The notes beneath the pieces are model-generated. The model saw only the letters and a list, made by a program, of their open reading frames with translations, ran no database searches and was not told where the DNA came from. 49,044 nucleotides of DNA from assembly GCA_017416145.1 (NCBI GenBank), contig JAFQDD010000005.1:1-49044 (forward strand), read 5' to 3'. The position numbers and the translations under genes are program-made. Numbering within the stretch: the first letter of the stretch is position 1; the number at the start of each line of letters is the position of its first letter. Source of the DNA: Spirochaetaceae bacterium (GTDB lineage Bacteria; Spirochaetota; Spirochaetia; Treponematales; Treponemataceae). This document shows, one piece after another, positions 27,180 through 35,352 of the stretch.

Positions 27180-27503
27180 CTATCTAATAATTTCATTCAG
27201 TTTTAGCTCGATATATGATTTTAATTCTTCTGCAATAGTTTGTTTAATTTGAGATATATTCTCGGAATCTTTTTGTATTGAACTTTCAACTGGCAAGAAA
27301 AGTTTGTGAACGTCAATGTTTAACGCTTCTGTTATTTTTGCAAGATTTTTTTCACTAGTCCAACAACGACATAATTCAATATTTTTTACTGTTTCTTCAG
27401 AAATATCAGCTAACTCTGCCAACTGAAATTGAGTTAGATTTTTTGATTTGCGAATTTTCTTTAAATTTTCACCAAGTCTCTTTTGAATGTCATCTGCAAC
27501 CAT
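27180..27503 (-). CDS. XRE-family HTH transcriptional regulator
   Basis: 107 residues. The helix-turn-helix of the Cro/XRE type is at about residues 9-62 (LGENLKKIRKSKNLTQFQLAELADISEETVKNIE). The C-terminal 40 residues form a helical, Gln/Glu-rich segment that probably dimerises. No ligand domain. It is divergent from the lipoprotein gene at 27654, and an inverted repeat lies between them, so it may regulate both. Target otherwise unknown. Confidence 0.85.
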   Translation of the reverse strand: MVADDIQKRLGENLKKIRKSKNLTQFQLAELADISEETVKNIELCRCWTSEKNLAKITEALNIDVHKLFLPVESSIQKDSENISQIKQTIAEELKSYIELKLNEIIR

Positions 27504-27548
27504 ACATATAATTTTTTCTTAACTTTTTGATTTTATAAATGATATTAC

Positions 27549-27638
27549 ACAACATAAAATATACAAAAGTGTTGTAAAATGACATATAAAGATGTAAAAT
27601 TAAGACATATTTGTAATATAAGTGGTTTTTAAGACCAC
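27549..27638. promoter_or_regulatory. Divergent control region with inverted repeats
   Basis: ACAACA (27549-27554) and TGTTGT (27570-27575) form an inverted repeat centred between the XRE and lipoprotein genes, a plausible XRE site. GTGGT/ACCAC (27622-27638) forms a small hairpin just before the lipoprotein ribosome site. No confident -35/-10 pair was found. Confidence 0.35.
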
Positions 27639-27653
27639 AATAGGAGATTAAAA

Positions 27654-28943
27654 TTGAAAAATTTTATTAAATTATTTTTGCTTATTTTAATTGGTTTAAA
27701 TTTTTCTTCATGTAAGCAAACCGTAGAACTAACAGATGAAGAAAAATTTGAAGAAGCAAAGTATAATGTATATGAAAAATTTATAGGAGAATATACAGCA
27801 GATTCTTATTTAGATTTTTCAGAGGATTATTCTGTACCTTTTTTAGGTTCAAAATATGAAGGAATGGAATCAATTATTTTCAAAAAAGATTCAGTTGTAT
27901 TTAATGGTAAAACATTCCCAATTAAATTATATTGTACTTGTGAATTAGAAGATAATCATATTCTAAAGAGTGATATGTTTTCTTATGAGGTATTTAGTCT
28001 TGATGGACGTTTAAACAGATTTTACGACTATGATTATGAAGAAAAATTTGGATATAAATATGACAATCAAGAGTATGATTCTTGGCAAGAATTAGCCAAA
28101 AATTTCACAAAATGGAATGAAAAATATCCAATAACCATTATTGAAACAATGGAAAAAAAAGCTGTGGGATATCCTATAATAAAATGTCATTATGATTGCT
28201 GTATGGACTTAATTATTGGATTGGATGAGTCAACCTATATAAAATTAAGCAGTTATGATGGCATTAAGCTATATTTCAAAATTGGATTATATCAATTTGA
28301 AACGTACCAATTTGAACAAGAATGGGATAATAGGGCAGTACGTGATGATGTGCGTGTATATGTTTCAGAAAATGAGTATTATTTAGACAGAGACTGGATA
28401 GCCGAAAGAGAAGTCTTCCATGGTTCATATGATGGATTACAAACAATAGATGAAGCATCAAAAGAAAATTTAGAGTTGTATTCTTATTATGAGGCCTCTT
28501 TTTATAAAGTAGAAAAAGAAGATGACAATAATAGTGAAAATCCAGACGATGATTCAACAAATGACGATGAAAATGAATCAGGAACAGAAAATGATACTAC
28601 CTTAGATTTTTCTTTAGAAGGAGATTGGTTATATTCTATTCAAGGTTTCCAACCAACAACTTTGACTTTGTATAATGATCAAACTTTTGAATTTAATAAA
28701 AATAATGACATTACTTCAGGTACTTATTCTTTATCAGGAAACAAAATTACTTTTGATTTTGAAAAAGGTGGACAAGAAATAACAGATATGTTTATAATTT
28801 CCGGTTCAGAAAACGAAATTACTTTAAACTTGGTAAAAAGTATTACAACATATGATGGTTCAACTCAAGAATCAACAACAATGTCTTATATGTTATTAGC
28901 TTTCTACACAACTATGGAAACTAGTATAACTTTAACTAAATAA
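27654..28943 (+). CDS. Lipoprotein of unknown function with C-terminal lipocalin-like domain
   Basis: 429 residues, starting with TTG at 27654 eight bases after AGGAG. The signal peptide ends in LNFSSC (Cys20), a lipobox. Residues 25-295 are rich in Tyr, Asp and Glu and not recognised. A very acidic linker (EDDNNSENPDDDSTNDDENE) leads to a C-terminal domain of about 110 residues with LEGDWLYSIQ, YNDQTFEFNKN, ITSGTYSLSGNKITF: the pattern of lipocalin-like or META/HslJ-like beta barrels found in bacterial lipoproteins. Likely surface or periplasmic. Codon use is AT-rich. Confidence 0.8.
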   Translation: MKNFIKLFLLILIGLNFSSCKQTVELTDEEKFEEAKYNVYEKFIGEYTADSYLDFSEDYSVPFLGSKYEGMESIIFKKDSVVFNGKTFPIKLYCTCELEDNHILKSDMFSYEVFSLDGRLNRFYDYDYEEKFGYKYDNQEYDSWQELAKNFTKWNEKYPITIIETMEKKAVGYPIIKCHYDCCMDLIIGLDESTYIKLSSYDGIKLYFKIGLYQFETYQFEQEWDNRAVRDDVRVYVSENEYYLDRDWIAEREVFHGSYDGLQTIDEASKENLELYSYYEASFYKVEKEDDNNSENPDDDSTNDDENESGTENDTTLDFSLEGDWLYSIQGFQPTTLTLYNDQTFEFNKNNDITSGTYSLSGNKITFDFEKGGQEITDMFIISGSENEITLNLVKSITTYDGSTQESTTMSYMLLAFYTTMETSITLTK

Positions 28944-28966
28944 AAGGTTGAACTGACAAATAATTT

Positions 28967-29003
28967 AGGGCTTTCCACAAAATGGTTAGCCCTTTGTTGT
29001 TTT
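28967..29003. terminator. Terminator between the lipoprotein and feo genes
   Basis: AGGGCT (28967-28972) pairs with AGCCCT (28988-28993), with an inner CCA/TGG, followed by TTGTTGTTTT. It ends the + strand lipoprotein message and lies between two convergent genes. Confidence 0.75.
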
Positions 29004-29020
29004 ATAATAAATACAGGAAT

Positions 29021-29167
29021 TTACTTCCCATCACACCCCTTCTTCCCGCATTTTCCTGCGTAAGGGCAGCCGATACAATGGTTGCCCTTCTTTTTTTGTT
29101 TGTAAAGATAAAAACAGATGCTTCCTACAATGAGGATTAAAATTGCTATTAAAATAATATTCATCAT
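29021..29167 (-). CDS. FeoB-associated Cys-rich membrane peptide
   Basis: 48 residues, starting at 29167 with GGAGG six bases upstream. One membrane helix (about residues 3-22), a basic stretch KQKKKG, then a Cys cluster HCIGCPYAGKCGKKGCDGK with four Cys. This is the arrangement of the small FeoB-associated Cys-rich proteins that follow feoB in many anaerobes. It probably supports ferrous iron transport at the inner membrane, perhaps by holding iron or an iron-sulfur cluster; the mechanism is not known. It sits about 115 bases after feoB in the same direction. Confidence 0.85.
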   Translation of the reverse strand: MMNIILIAILILIVGSICFYLYKQKKKGNHCIGCPYAGKCGKKGCDGK

Positions 29168-29197
29168 AGGAAACCTCCAACTTTAATGAAGAATTAT

Positions 29198-29289
29198 GAA
29201 TTAAGAATGATGAAAAATTGCCAGTCATTGCGAGATTTTCGCAATTTATCAAAATCAATTCTTAATTCTACATTCCTAATTCTTAATTC
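29198..29289. repeat. Nested inverted repeat after feoB
   Basis: GAATTAAGAAT (29198-29208) is the reverse complement of ATTCTTAATTC at 29258-29268 and again at 29279-29289, which runs into the feoB stop. Inside is ATTGCGA/TCGCAAT (29227-29245). The folded RNA would be a long two-part hairpin. The inner GTCATTGCGAG resembles a widespread intergenic repeat core. Confidence 0.6.
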
Positions 29290-31289
29290 AATTTATATTC
29301 CACTTTTACTTTTTTGTTTGCGTTTACTATCAAAGCTACTACAATTCCTGCCATAATGGCAACTGCAATTCCCCCTGCTATTGCTGGACCTGCTGCTAAA
29401 GTTGCTGGAGCTGTAATCAATGTTCCAATTGTGTAAACAAGGTAAGCTACAGTGTATCCAACTGCAAGTTGTAAGCCAATTCCGCCCCAAAGCCATTTTT
29501 TGCTTTTCATTTCTGCGTTCATAGCACCAATTGCGGCAAAACAAGGTGGTGTGTACAAGTTGAACATCAAATATGCCAAAGCAGCAACTTTTGTGATTGC
29601 AAAAACTGTGGCAACTTCTGTTCCAGCTCCTTCCATAAGTGCAAGTTCTTCTGTGTCAATTAAGTTTTCAAGTCCAACAAAACAAACAGCCAAAGTTCCA
29701 ACTACGTTTTCTTTTGCAATAAAGCCTGTAACTGCGGCTGCTGCCATTTGCCAGCTTAAAACACCAATAATTGGAACAAGTAAGTATGCAAAAGGACGAG
29801 CAATGCTAGCCAAAATTGAAGTGTCTGCAATTTCTGCCACAGCAAAACTCCATGTGAATGTTTGCATAATTTGAACTGCTGTATTACACAAAAGAATAAT
29901 TGTTGCAGCTTTTACAATGTAAGCCCATCCACGACTACACATTGACTTAAATGCTCCCCCTAAAGAAGGAACTTTGTATTCAGGTAATTCAATAATAAAG
30001 AATGATTTTTTAGCTTTCCAACCAGCAATTGCATTTACAAGCAAAGCACCCAAGAAAATCAAAACAATTCCAGAAAGATACATTACTGTACTTACCCAAC
30101 CAGCTCCATCAAAGAAAGCACCAGCAAAAAGCGCAATCACAGGGATTTTTGCACCACAAGGCATAAACGGAGCAAGCATTGCTGTAGCTCGGCGTTCTCT
30201 TTCGTTTTTAATTGTACGGCTTGCCATAATTCCAGGAACTGCACAACCAATTGTAATTACAAAAGGAATAACAGATTTTCCAGAAAGACCAACTTTTTTG
30301 AAAATTGGATCCAAAACAACTGCAACACGGCTCATGTATCCACAATCTTCTAGAAGGGCGATTAAGAAATACATTACCATAACAAGTGGAAGAAATCCAA
30401 CAACTGCAACAACCCCACCAATCACGCCATCAACTAGCAAGGCAGACAAAAGTGGATTTGCGTCTTCAAAGAATCCTCCAACCCAACCTTGGAAAGTTTC
30501 TAACCAACCAACAAGCAAATCTGCAATTGGAGTTCCAACCCAAACTTGTGAAATTTGGAAAACAAGGAACATTACAACAGCAAAAATTGGAATTCCAAGC
30601 CATTTATTTGTTAAAACAGCGTCAATTTTGTCTCCAATGTTTTTGTCTTTTGTAAGGATTTTGCGGCTTTCTACATCAGCAACAATTTTATTTACAAATT
30701 CAAATCTTTTTCTGTCGGCAGCTTCTACAACTGCTTTATTTGTTAAATCAATTTCACCTTGAGAATATGGAGCGGTTTGATTTTTTCCAACCAAAGAAAT
30801 TGCAGCTTCCACAACATCTTTTAATCCGTCGCCAGAATTGGAAACTGTTTTAACAACAGGACATCCAAGTTTTTTAGAAAGAGATTCAACATCGATTTTT
30901 GTTTCTTTCTTTTCGTTAATATCACTTTTGTTTAAAGCAACTACAACAGGAATTCCAAGTTCCAAAAGTTGTGTTGTAAAGAAAAGGCTACGACTTAAAT
31001 TTGTAGCGTCTACAATGTTAATAATTGCATCAGGATTTTCTTGTTTAACATAAGAACTTGTAATTGATTCTTCACTTGTAAAAGGCGACATTGAATACGC
31101 CCCTGGAAGGTCAACAGCAATAACATTTTCTTGTGTTGAAAAAGATTTTTTAATGGCGTGTTCTTTTTTGTCTACAGTAACGCCGGCCCAGTTTCCAACT
31201 TTTTCGTTGCGACCAGTTAGGGCATTGAACATTGTGGTTTTTCCAGAGTTTGGATTCCCTGTCAAAGCAATTCTCATTTTTTTCTCCAT
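29283..31289 (-). CDS. feoB: Ferrous iron transport protein B
   Basis: 668 residues. The N-terminal G domain has GNPNSGKTT (G1), DLPGAYS (G3) and NKSD (G4), followed by a helical guanine-release domain to about residue 220. The rest is a polytopic membrane core with the two Gate regions, including GYMSRVAVVLDPIFKKVGLSGKSVIPF and GCAVPGIMASRT, where the CxxP-like Cys is visible. It imports Fe2+ across the inner membrane. GGAG precedes the ATG. feoA lies upstream, separated by a terminator and an operator, and the Cys-rich peptide lies downstream. Confidence 0.97.
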   Translation of the reverse strand: MEKKMRIALTGNPNSGKTTMFNALTGRNEKVGNWAGVTVDKKEHAIKKSFSTQENVIAVDLPGAYSMSPFTSEESITSSYVKQENPDAIINIVDATNLSRSLFFTTQLLELGIPVVVALNKSDINEKKETKIDVESLSKKLGCPVVKTVSNSGDGLKDVVEAAISLVGKNQTAPYSQGEIDLTNKAVVEAADRKRFEFVNKIVADVESRKILTKDKNIGDKIDAVLTNKWLGIPIFAVVMFLVFQISQVWVGTPIADLLVGWLETFQGWVGGFFEDANPLLSALLVDGVIGGVVAVVGFLPLVMVMYFLIALLEDCGYMSRVAVVLDPIFKKVGLSGKSVIPFVITIGCAVPGIMASRTIKNERERRATAMLAPFMPCGAKIPVIALFAGAFFDGAGWVSTVMYLSGIVLIFLGALLVNAIAGWKAKKSFFIIELPEYKVPSLGGAFKSMCSRGWAYIVKAATIILLCNTAVQIMQTFTWSFAVAEIADTSILASIARPFAYLLVPIIGVLSWQMAAAAVTGFIAKENVVGTLAVCFVGLENLIDTEELALMEGAGTEVATVFAITKVAALAYLMFNLYTPPCFAAIGAMNAEMKSKKWLWGGIGLQLAVGYTVAYLVYTIGTLITAPATLAAGPAIAGGIAVAIMAGIVVALIVNANKKVKVEYKLN

Positions 31290-31317
31290 TTATATTAATA
31301 TAAAAATTGTATACATT

Positions 31318-31335
31318 TGTTAGATATAACTAACA
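31318..31335 (-). promoter_or_regulatory. Operator-like palindrome before feoB
   Basis: TGTTAG-N6-CTAACA is a perfect 6-bp-arm inverted repeat 29 bases upstream of the feoB start. Close copies lie before feoA. It is probably the site of an iron-responsive repressor (DtxR- or Fur-type), which is not in this window. Confidence 0.65.
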
Positions 31336-31348
31336 TAAAAGACTAAGA

Positions 31349-31389
31349 AAAACTGGATTAAAGCACAATTTGAACTATAATCCAGTTTT
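31349..31389 (-). terminator. Terminator between feoA and feoB
   Basis: AAAACTGGATTA (31349-31360) and TAATCCAGTTTT (31378-31389) form a 12-bp perfect stem. Read on the minus strand it ends in a T-rich tail. It would stop or attenuate feoA transcripts before feoB. Confidence 0.8.
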
Positions 31390-31406
31390 CTTGTCAGACT
31401 TGGGGA

Positions 31407-31619
31407 CTAGATTAATATTGCAGAAGCAAGTTGATTATCAATGCTGTAGCGACCATCTTTTATAGAAACTACGCATCCTGCATTTTTTCGTGAAACAAGG
31501 GTGATAGGCTCACCAGAATAACAGCCAAGAGAAAACAAAAATGATTTTAATTCTTCATCATCTGTGAAAACTTGTTGAATTTTGTATTCAATTCCTTCAA
31601 TAGCATCTCTTAAACTCAT
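31407..31619 (-). CDS. feoA: Ferrous iron transport protein A
   Basis: 70 residues, an SH3-like FeoA domain: a helix (YKIQQVFTDDEELKSFLFSLG), then GEPITLVSRKNAGCVVSIKDGRYSIDNQLASAILI, the standard FeoA ending. It is cytoplasmic and supports FeoB. AGGTGA precedes the ATG by six bases. It has its own promoter with several operator copies, and a terminator separates it from feoB. Confidence 0.93.
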   Translation of the reverse strand: MSLRDAIEGIEYKIQQVFTDDEELKSFLFSLGCYSGEPITLVSRKNAGCVVSIKDGRYSIDNQLASAILI

Positions 31620-31641
31620 AATATCACCTCGTATAAAAATT

Positions 31642-31768
31642 TGTTAGAAAGAACTAACTGTTCTGCAAAAAAAATAAGACACTTTCAAAAAAGTTATCTT
31701 ATACTAACAATTTATAATATAACATTTTTAACTTTTGTGTCAATAAAATTTGTTAGAGAAAAATAACT
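31642..31768 (-). promoter_or_regulatory. feoA promoter with three operator copies
   Basis: Minus strand promoter: TTGACA (31738-31743), 16 bases, TATATT (31716-31721) with an extended TGT. Operator copies of the TGTTAG-N6-CTAACA type are at 31642-31659 (11 of 12 arm bases), 31692-31709 (at the expected start point; 10 of 12) and 31751-31768 (upstream of the -35; 10 of 12). Confidence 0.7.
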
Positions 31769-31770
31769 TT

Positions 31771-32850
31771 TTATAAAATTCCAAGGATTTTTTGCATAAA
31801 AAGGCAAACTAGAGTTATACCAATCCAACAAACGCCGCCCATTAAAAGCGGTTTTCCCCCAGTTTTTACAAGTTTTATAATATCAGTATTTAGTCCAATG
31901 GCTGCCATTGCCATAATAATAAAAAACTTGCTTAACGTTTTTAGTGGTGCAAAAAAACTAGAAGGAACGCCAAAATTTGTGGAAACTGTGGTAATCACAC
32001 TGGCTAAAATAAACCATAGGATAAAAAAAGGAAAAATCTTTTTTAGAGAAAACCTTGCCTGATTTTCAGATTTGTTTTCATCTTCACAATTTTTTATAGC
32101 ACTTTTTTTAGCCTTACTTCCTTGATAAATTGCTAAAATCAACGTGATGGGAATAATTGCTAAAGTTCTTGTAAGTTTTACTGTAACAGCTTTGTCTAAG
32201 GTTTGGCTTCCAAGATTCCACATACTATCCCAAGTTGAAGCGGCTGCGGTTACAGAAGAAGTGTCGTTTACAGCAGTTCCTGCAAATATTCCAAAGGCTT
32301 CTCCAGATAAAGTGTTAAATCCTAAAAGTTTTCCCAAAAGTGGAAACAAAATTGCTGCCAAAACATTGTAAAAAAAGATTACAGAAATACTTTGAGCAAC
32401 TTCTTCGTCATCAGCACCGATTACTGGAGCTGTTGCTGCAATAGCAGAACCACCACAAATTGAAGAACCAACTCCTATTAATGTGGAAATTTTTGAAGGT
32501 GATTTTAAAAGTTTGCACATTAAGAAAGCTAAAATCAAAGAAGTGGAAATTGTTGTTAAAATAATTGGAAGAGATTGCTTTCCAGTTTGAAAAATTACAT
32601 TAAGATTAAGCCCAAAACCCAAAAGGATTACAGCCCATTGTAATATTTTTTTCGATGTAAATTTTATTCCAGCAGCGGCCTTGCCTTTGTTTTTCCAAAA
32701 TAGGCTAATTATCATTCCTAAAACAATTGCGGTAACTGCTCCCCCAATTACAGGAAAAAGTTTTCCGAAAAAGTAAGAAGGAAGGGCAATTCCAAGACAA
32801 ACTAAAAGTCCTAAAAAATTTTCGTTGATAGATTTTAGAAAGTTTTTCAT
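31771..32850 (-). CDS. YeiH-family putative sulfate exporter (UPF0324)
   Basis: 359 residues with about ten membrane segments. Family hallmarks are [20 protein letters not shown] near the N-terminus, [55 protein letters not shown] and the end region [24 protein letters not shown]. The hydrophilic loop near residue 250 is charged. Members are linked to export of sulfur oxyanions, with weak experimental support. No CysB-type regulator is adjacent. Its stop lies just before the feoA operator array. Confidence 0.9.
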   Translation of the reverse strand: MKNFLKSINENFLGLLVCLGIALPSYFFGKLFPVIGGAVTAIVLGMIISLFWKNKGKAAAGIKFTSKKILQWAVILLGFGLNLNVIFQTGKQSLPIILTTISTSLILAFLMCKLLKSPSKISTLIGVGSSICGGSAIAATAPVIGADDEEVAQSISVIFFYNVLAAILFPLLGKLLGFNTLSGEAFGIFAGTAVNDTSSVTAAASTWDSMWNLGSQTLDKAVTVKLTRTLAIIPITLILAIYQGSKAKKSAIKNCEDENKSENQARFSLKKIFPFFILWFILASVITTVSTNFGVPSSFFAPLKTLSKFFIIMAMAAIGLNTDIIKLVKTGGKPLLMGGVCWIGITLVCLFMQKILGIL

Positions 32851-32930
32851 AAAAGTATTATATCAAAAAGAAAGAATTATTAAAACAAGAGTAGAAAAAT
32901 TATTTGATATAGTTTTGCAATTATTATGAA

Positions 32931-33266
32931 TTAGCCAATAATATATTTATTTACTTGCAAGTTGTGTAAAAAAGTGATAACTCGATTAAGCATTTTATCT
33001 TTTTCGGTAGGGAAAGCTTCTTCCATTTTTTTTACGATTTGGAAAACTGTATTTTCGCCGTCTAAAAGTTTCCACAATGTTGAACCGTATTTATCAAGGG
33101 AAATATGACTAATTTTTGGTTGTCCAAAGAATTTTTGGGCAATGCGGTTAAAAAAGCCTTTGTTTTCTACATCAAGGATAACAAAATTTTCTTCTTCTTT
33201 CCAAGAAATAGATTTTTCGGGAATAAATATTATGTCTAGATAATTTTTTTGCAGATTATTTTTCAT
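32931..33266 (-). CDS. PqqD-like protein without other RiPP genes
   Basis: 111 residues. The C-terminal 60 residues show the PqqD winged-helix pattern (ISLDKYGSTLWKLLDGENTVFQIVKKMEEAFPTEKDKMLNRVITFLHNLQ). PqqD-like domains bind the leader of a ribosomal precursor peptide and present it to a radical-SAM enzyme. No radical SAM gene or clear precursor is adjacent. Residues 1-50 are an unusual extension (ENFVILDVENKGFFNRIAQKFF). It lies between the YeiH and OPT genes in the same direction, separated from the latter by a terminator. Confidence 0.78.
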   Translation of the reverse strand: MKNNLQKNYLDIIFIPEKSISWKEEENFVILDVENKGFFNRIAQKFFGQPKISHISLDKYGSTLWKLLDGENTVFQIVKKMEEAFPTEKDKMLNRVITFLHNLQVNKYIIG

Positions 33267-33274
33267 ATTTTTGT

Positions 33275-33322
33275 AAAAAAGGGGCTAGTTTTGAGTTATT
33301 TCTCTTTTGTAGCCCCTTTATT
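33275..33322 (-). terminator. Terminator of the OPT gene
   Basis: AAAGGGGCTA (33278-33287) and TAGCCCCTTT (33310-33319) form a 10-bp stem followed on the minus strand by six T. It ends the OPT message before the PqqD-like gene. Confidence 0.87.
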
Positions 33323-33338
33323 TTTGTTTAATTCCTAG

Positions 33339-35231
33339 TTATTTTTTATCTTTTTTGAAGGAAAAATAAAATATTGATGCAATTATCAATCCAAAGAAAA
33401 TTAAACTTCCAATATTTCCAAGTGGTAATCCAAGATTGATTTTGTCAGCCAAACTACCATTTCCCATTGGAATCACAGCAAAAACAGCCAACAAAATACC
33501 AATCAATCCTTCTCCAGCAATCATTCCAGAGCAATAAAGCACACCGTTGTCTGCTGCTTCTTTCTTTTCCTCTTCTGATTTTGCGGATTTTCTGTTTTCG
33601 ATAAACCAGCGAATTAGCCCACCAATAAAAATTGGTGCAGATAAGTAAATTGGTAAATATAATCCAACTGCAAATGGAAGTACTGGAATCCCAAGAATTT
33701 CGATAACCACAGCAATTCCAACTCCACAAACAATCAATCCCCAAGGAAGTGTGCCACCCATAACGCCTTCAACCACAAGTTTCATCAATGTGGCTTGTGG
33801 AGCAGGAAGTTCAGCAGAACCAAATCCCCAAGCACTATTTAACAAATACATTATTCCACCGATGGCAATAGCTGCAACTACAGCACCAAGAATTTCACCA
33901 ATTTGTTGTTTAATTGGTGTTGCACCAACAATGTATCCAGTTTTCAAGTCTTGAGAAGTGTCTCCAGCCATAGCAGTTACAATGCTTACGATTGTTCCAA
34001 TACAAATTGCGGAAGCCATTCCAGAATATCCTTCAAAACCAGCTGCTTTTAGTGCAAGAGTAACAATCAATAAGGTGGCAATAATCATTCCAGAAATTGG
34101 ATTATTTGATGAGCCGACAAGTCCAACCATTCGACTGGAAACAGTTGCAAAGAAAAATCCAAATACAACAATTAAAAGAGCCCCTAAAAATGGCACAGGA
34201 ATAGAAGGAACAAGCCAAATCAAAAGTGCAATAACTAAACTTCCACCAAGTACAAAAATCATTGGCATATCTTTTTCTGTTCTTTCTGATGATTCAGAAG
34301 ATTTTCCAAAACCTTTAATTGCTTTCCCAAAAGTGCTAATGATTAGTGGAAGTGATTTTATTAAACTGAAGATTCCTCCTGCAGCCACAGCACCAGCTCC
34401 AATATAGCGAATATAAGTGCTCCAAATCGAATCAGCTCCCATTTCACCGATTAAACTAGTTCCAGGTGCAATCAAACTTTCTCCGCCAAACAAAGAAATT
34501 GCAGGAATCAATACAAACCAACCCAGAACGCCTCCAGCAAATATATATGAAGAAATCTTTAGTCCGCAAATATAGCCAACTCCAGTCAAAGCTGGTAAAA
34601 CATCAAGACCAAAGCCAGTTTTTAGAGATTTGATTTTCCACGCAATTTCTGAAGGGAAAAGCTTTATTCCATCTGTAATGAATTTATATAAAGCTGCAAT
34701 TCCAAGCCCAGAAAATACTATTTTTGTTTTGTGACCACCTTCTTCACCAGCCAAAAGCACTTCAGCACAAGCTGTTCCTTCTGGAAAAGGCAAAACTCCG
34801 TGTTCTTTTACGATTAAAGCATTTCTGAGGGGAATCATAAACAAAACCCCGAGAATTCCACCAAACAGAGCAATAATTGCAATATTCCAAAATGATGGAA
34901 CTGCTACAGAAGATGATTCTGCAGCCCACATAAAAAGTGCTGGAATAGTAAAAATTGCTCCAGCTGCTAAAGATTCTCCTGCAGAACCAATAGTTTGAAC
35001 CATATTATTTTCTAATATGGAATTTCGTTTCATAATCACACGAATAATTCCCATAGAAATAACAGCCGCAGGAATTGAAGCAGAAATTGTCATTCCGACT
35101 CGCAAACCAAGATAAGCATTTGCTGCACCAAAAACCACTGCCAAAATCAATCCCAAAATAATTGATGTAACAGTAAGTTCTGGCATCACCTTGTTTGCAG
35201 GAATAAATGGTTTGAACTCTTTTTTTTCCAT
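33339..35231 (-). CDS. OPT-family oligopeptide transporter
   Basis: 630 residues with about fifteen membrane segments. Family motifs are the N-terminal TVTSIILGLILAVVFGAANAYLGLRVGMTISASIPAAV, FPEGTACAEVLLAGEEGG and GDTSQDLKTGYIVGATP, all typical of the bacterial OPT/EspB-like branch. It takes up short peptides or metal-peptide chelates. The start is preceded by AGGTGAG. It is monocistronic, given the terminator downstream. The link to iron (near feoAB) is positional only. Confidence 0.93.
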   Translation of the reverse strand: MEKKEFKPFIPANKVMPELTVTSIILGLILAVVFGAANAYLGLRVGMTISASIPAAVISMGIIRVIMKRNSILENNMVQTIGSAGESLAAGAIFTIPALFMWAAESSSVAVPSFWNIAIIALFGGILGVLFMIPLRNALIVKEHGVLPFPEGTACAEVLLAGEEGGHKTKIVFSGLGIAALYKFITDGIKLFPSEIAWKIKSLKTGFGLDVLPALTGVGYICGLKISSYIFAGGVLGWFVLIPAISLFGGESLIAPGTSLIGEMGADSIWSTYIRYIGAGAVAAGGIFSLIKSLPLIISTFGKAIKGFGKSSESSERTEKDMPMIFVLGGSLVIALLIWLVPSIPVPFLGALLIVVFGFFFATVSSRMVGLVGSSNNPISGMIIATLLIVTLALKAAGFEGYSGMASAICIGTIVSIVTAMAGDTSQDLKTGYIVGATPIKQQIGEILGAVVAAIAIGGIMYLLNSAWGFGSAELPAPQATLMKLVVEGVMGGTLPWGLIVCGVGIAVVIEILGIPVLPFAVGLYLPIYLSAPIFIGGLIRWFIENRKSAKSEEEKKEAADNGVLYCSGMIAGEGLIGILLAVFAVIPMGNGSLADKINLGLPLGNIGSLIFFGLIIASIFYFSFKKDKK

Positions 35232-35317
35232 AACTCACCTAAAATTATTAAATTCAAAACATAAATATAACTAAAAATTGTAAAATAGTTAAGATATAAA
35301 GAATAATACAAAACCTC

Positions 35318-35346
35318 TTGCAAAAAACAATTCTTTACATTACACT
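35318..35346 (+). promoter_or_regulatory. Promoter of the DUF763 gene, probably leaderless
   Basis: TTGCAA (35318-35323), exactly 17 bases, then TACACT (35341-35346), six bases before the GTG start at 35353. There is no Shine-Dalgarno. TATAGT (35349-35354) overlaps the start codon and is too late to be the -10. Confidence 0.5.
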
Positions 35347-35352
35347 TGTATA

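Noticed and set aside
29031-29258. 75-codon minus-strand frame after feoB
   Set aside because: It is in another frame over the FeoB-associated Cys-rich peptide, which has a perfect GGAGG site and a family match.
29974-30762. 262-codon frame antisense to feoB
   Set aside because: A long shadow frame of a strongly supported membrane protein gene; no ribosome site or recognisable domain.
33958-34407. 149-codon frame antisense to the OPT gene
   Set aside because: Shadow of the transporter gene with no independent support.
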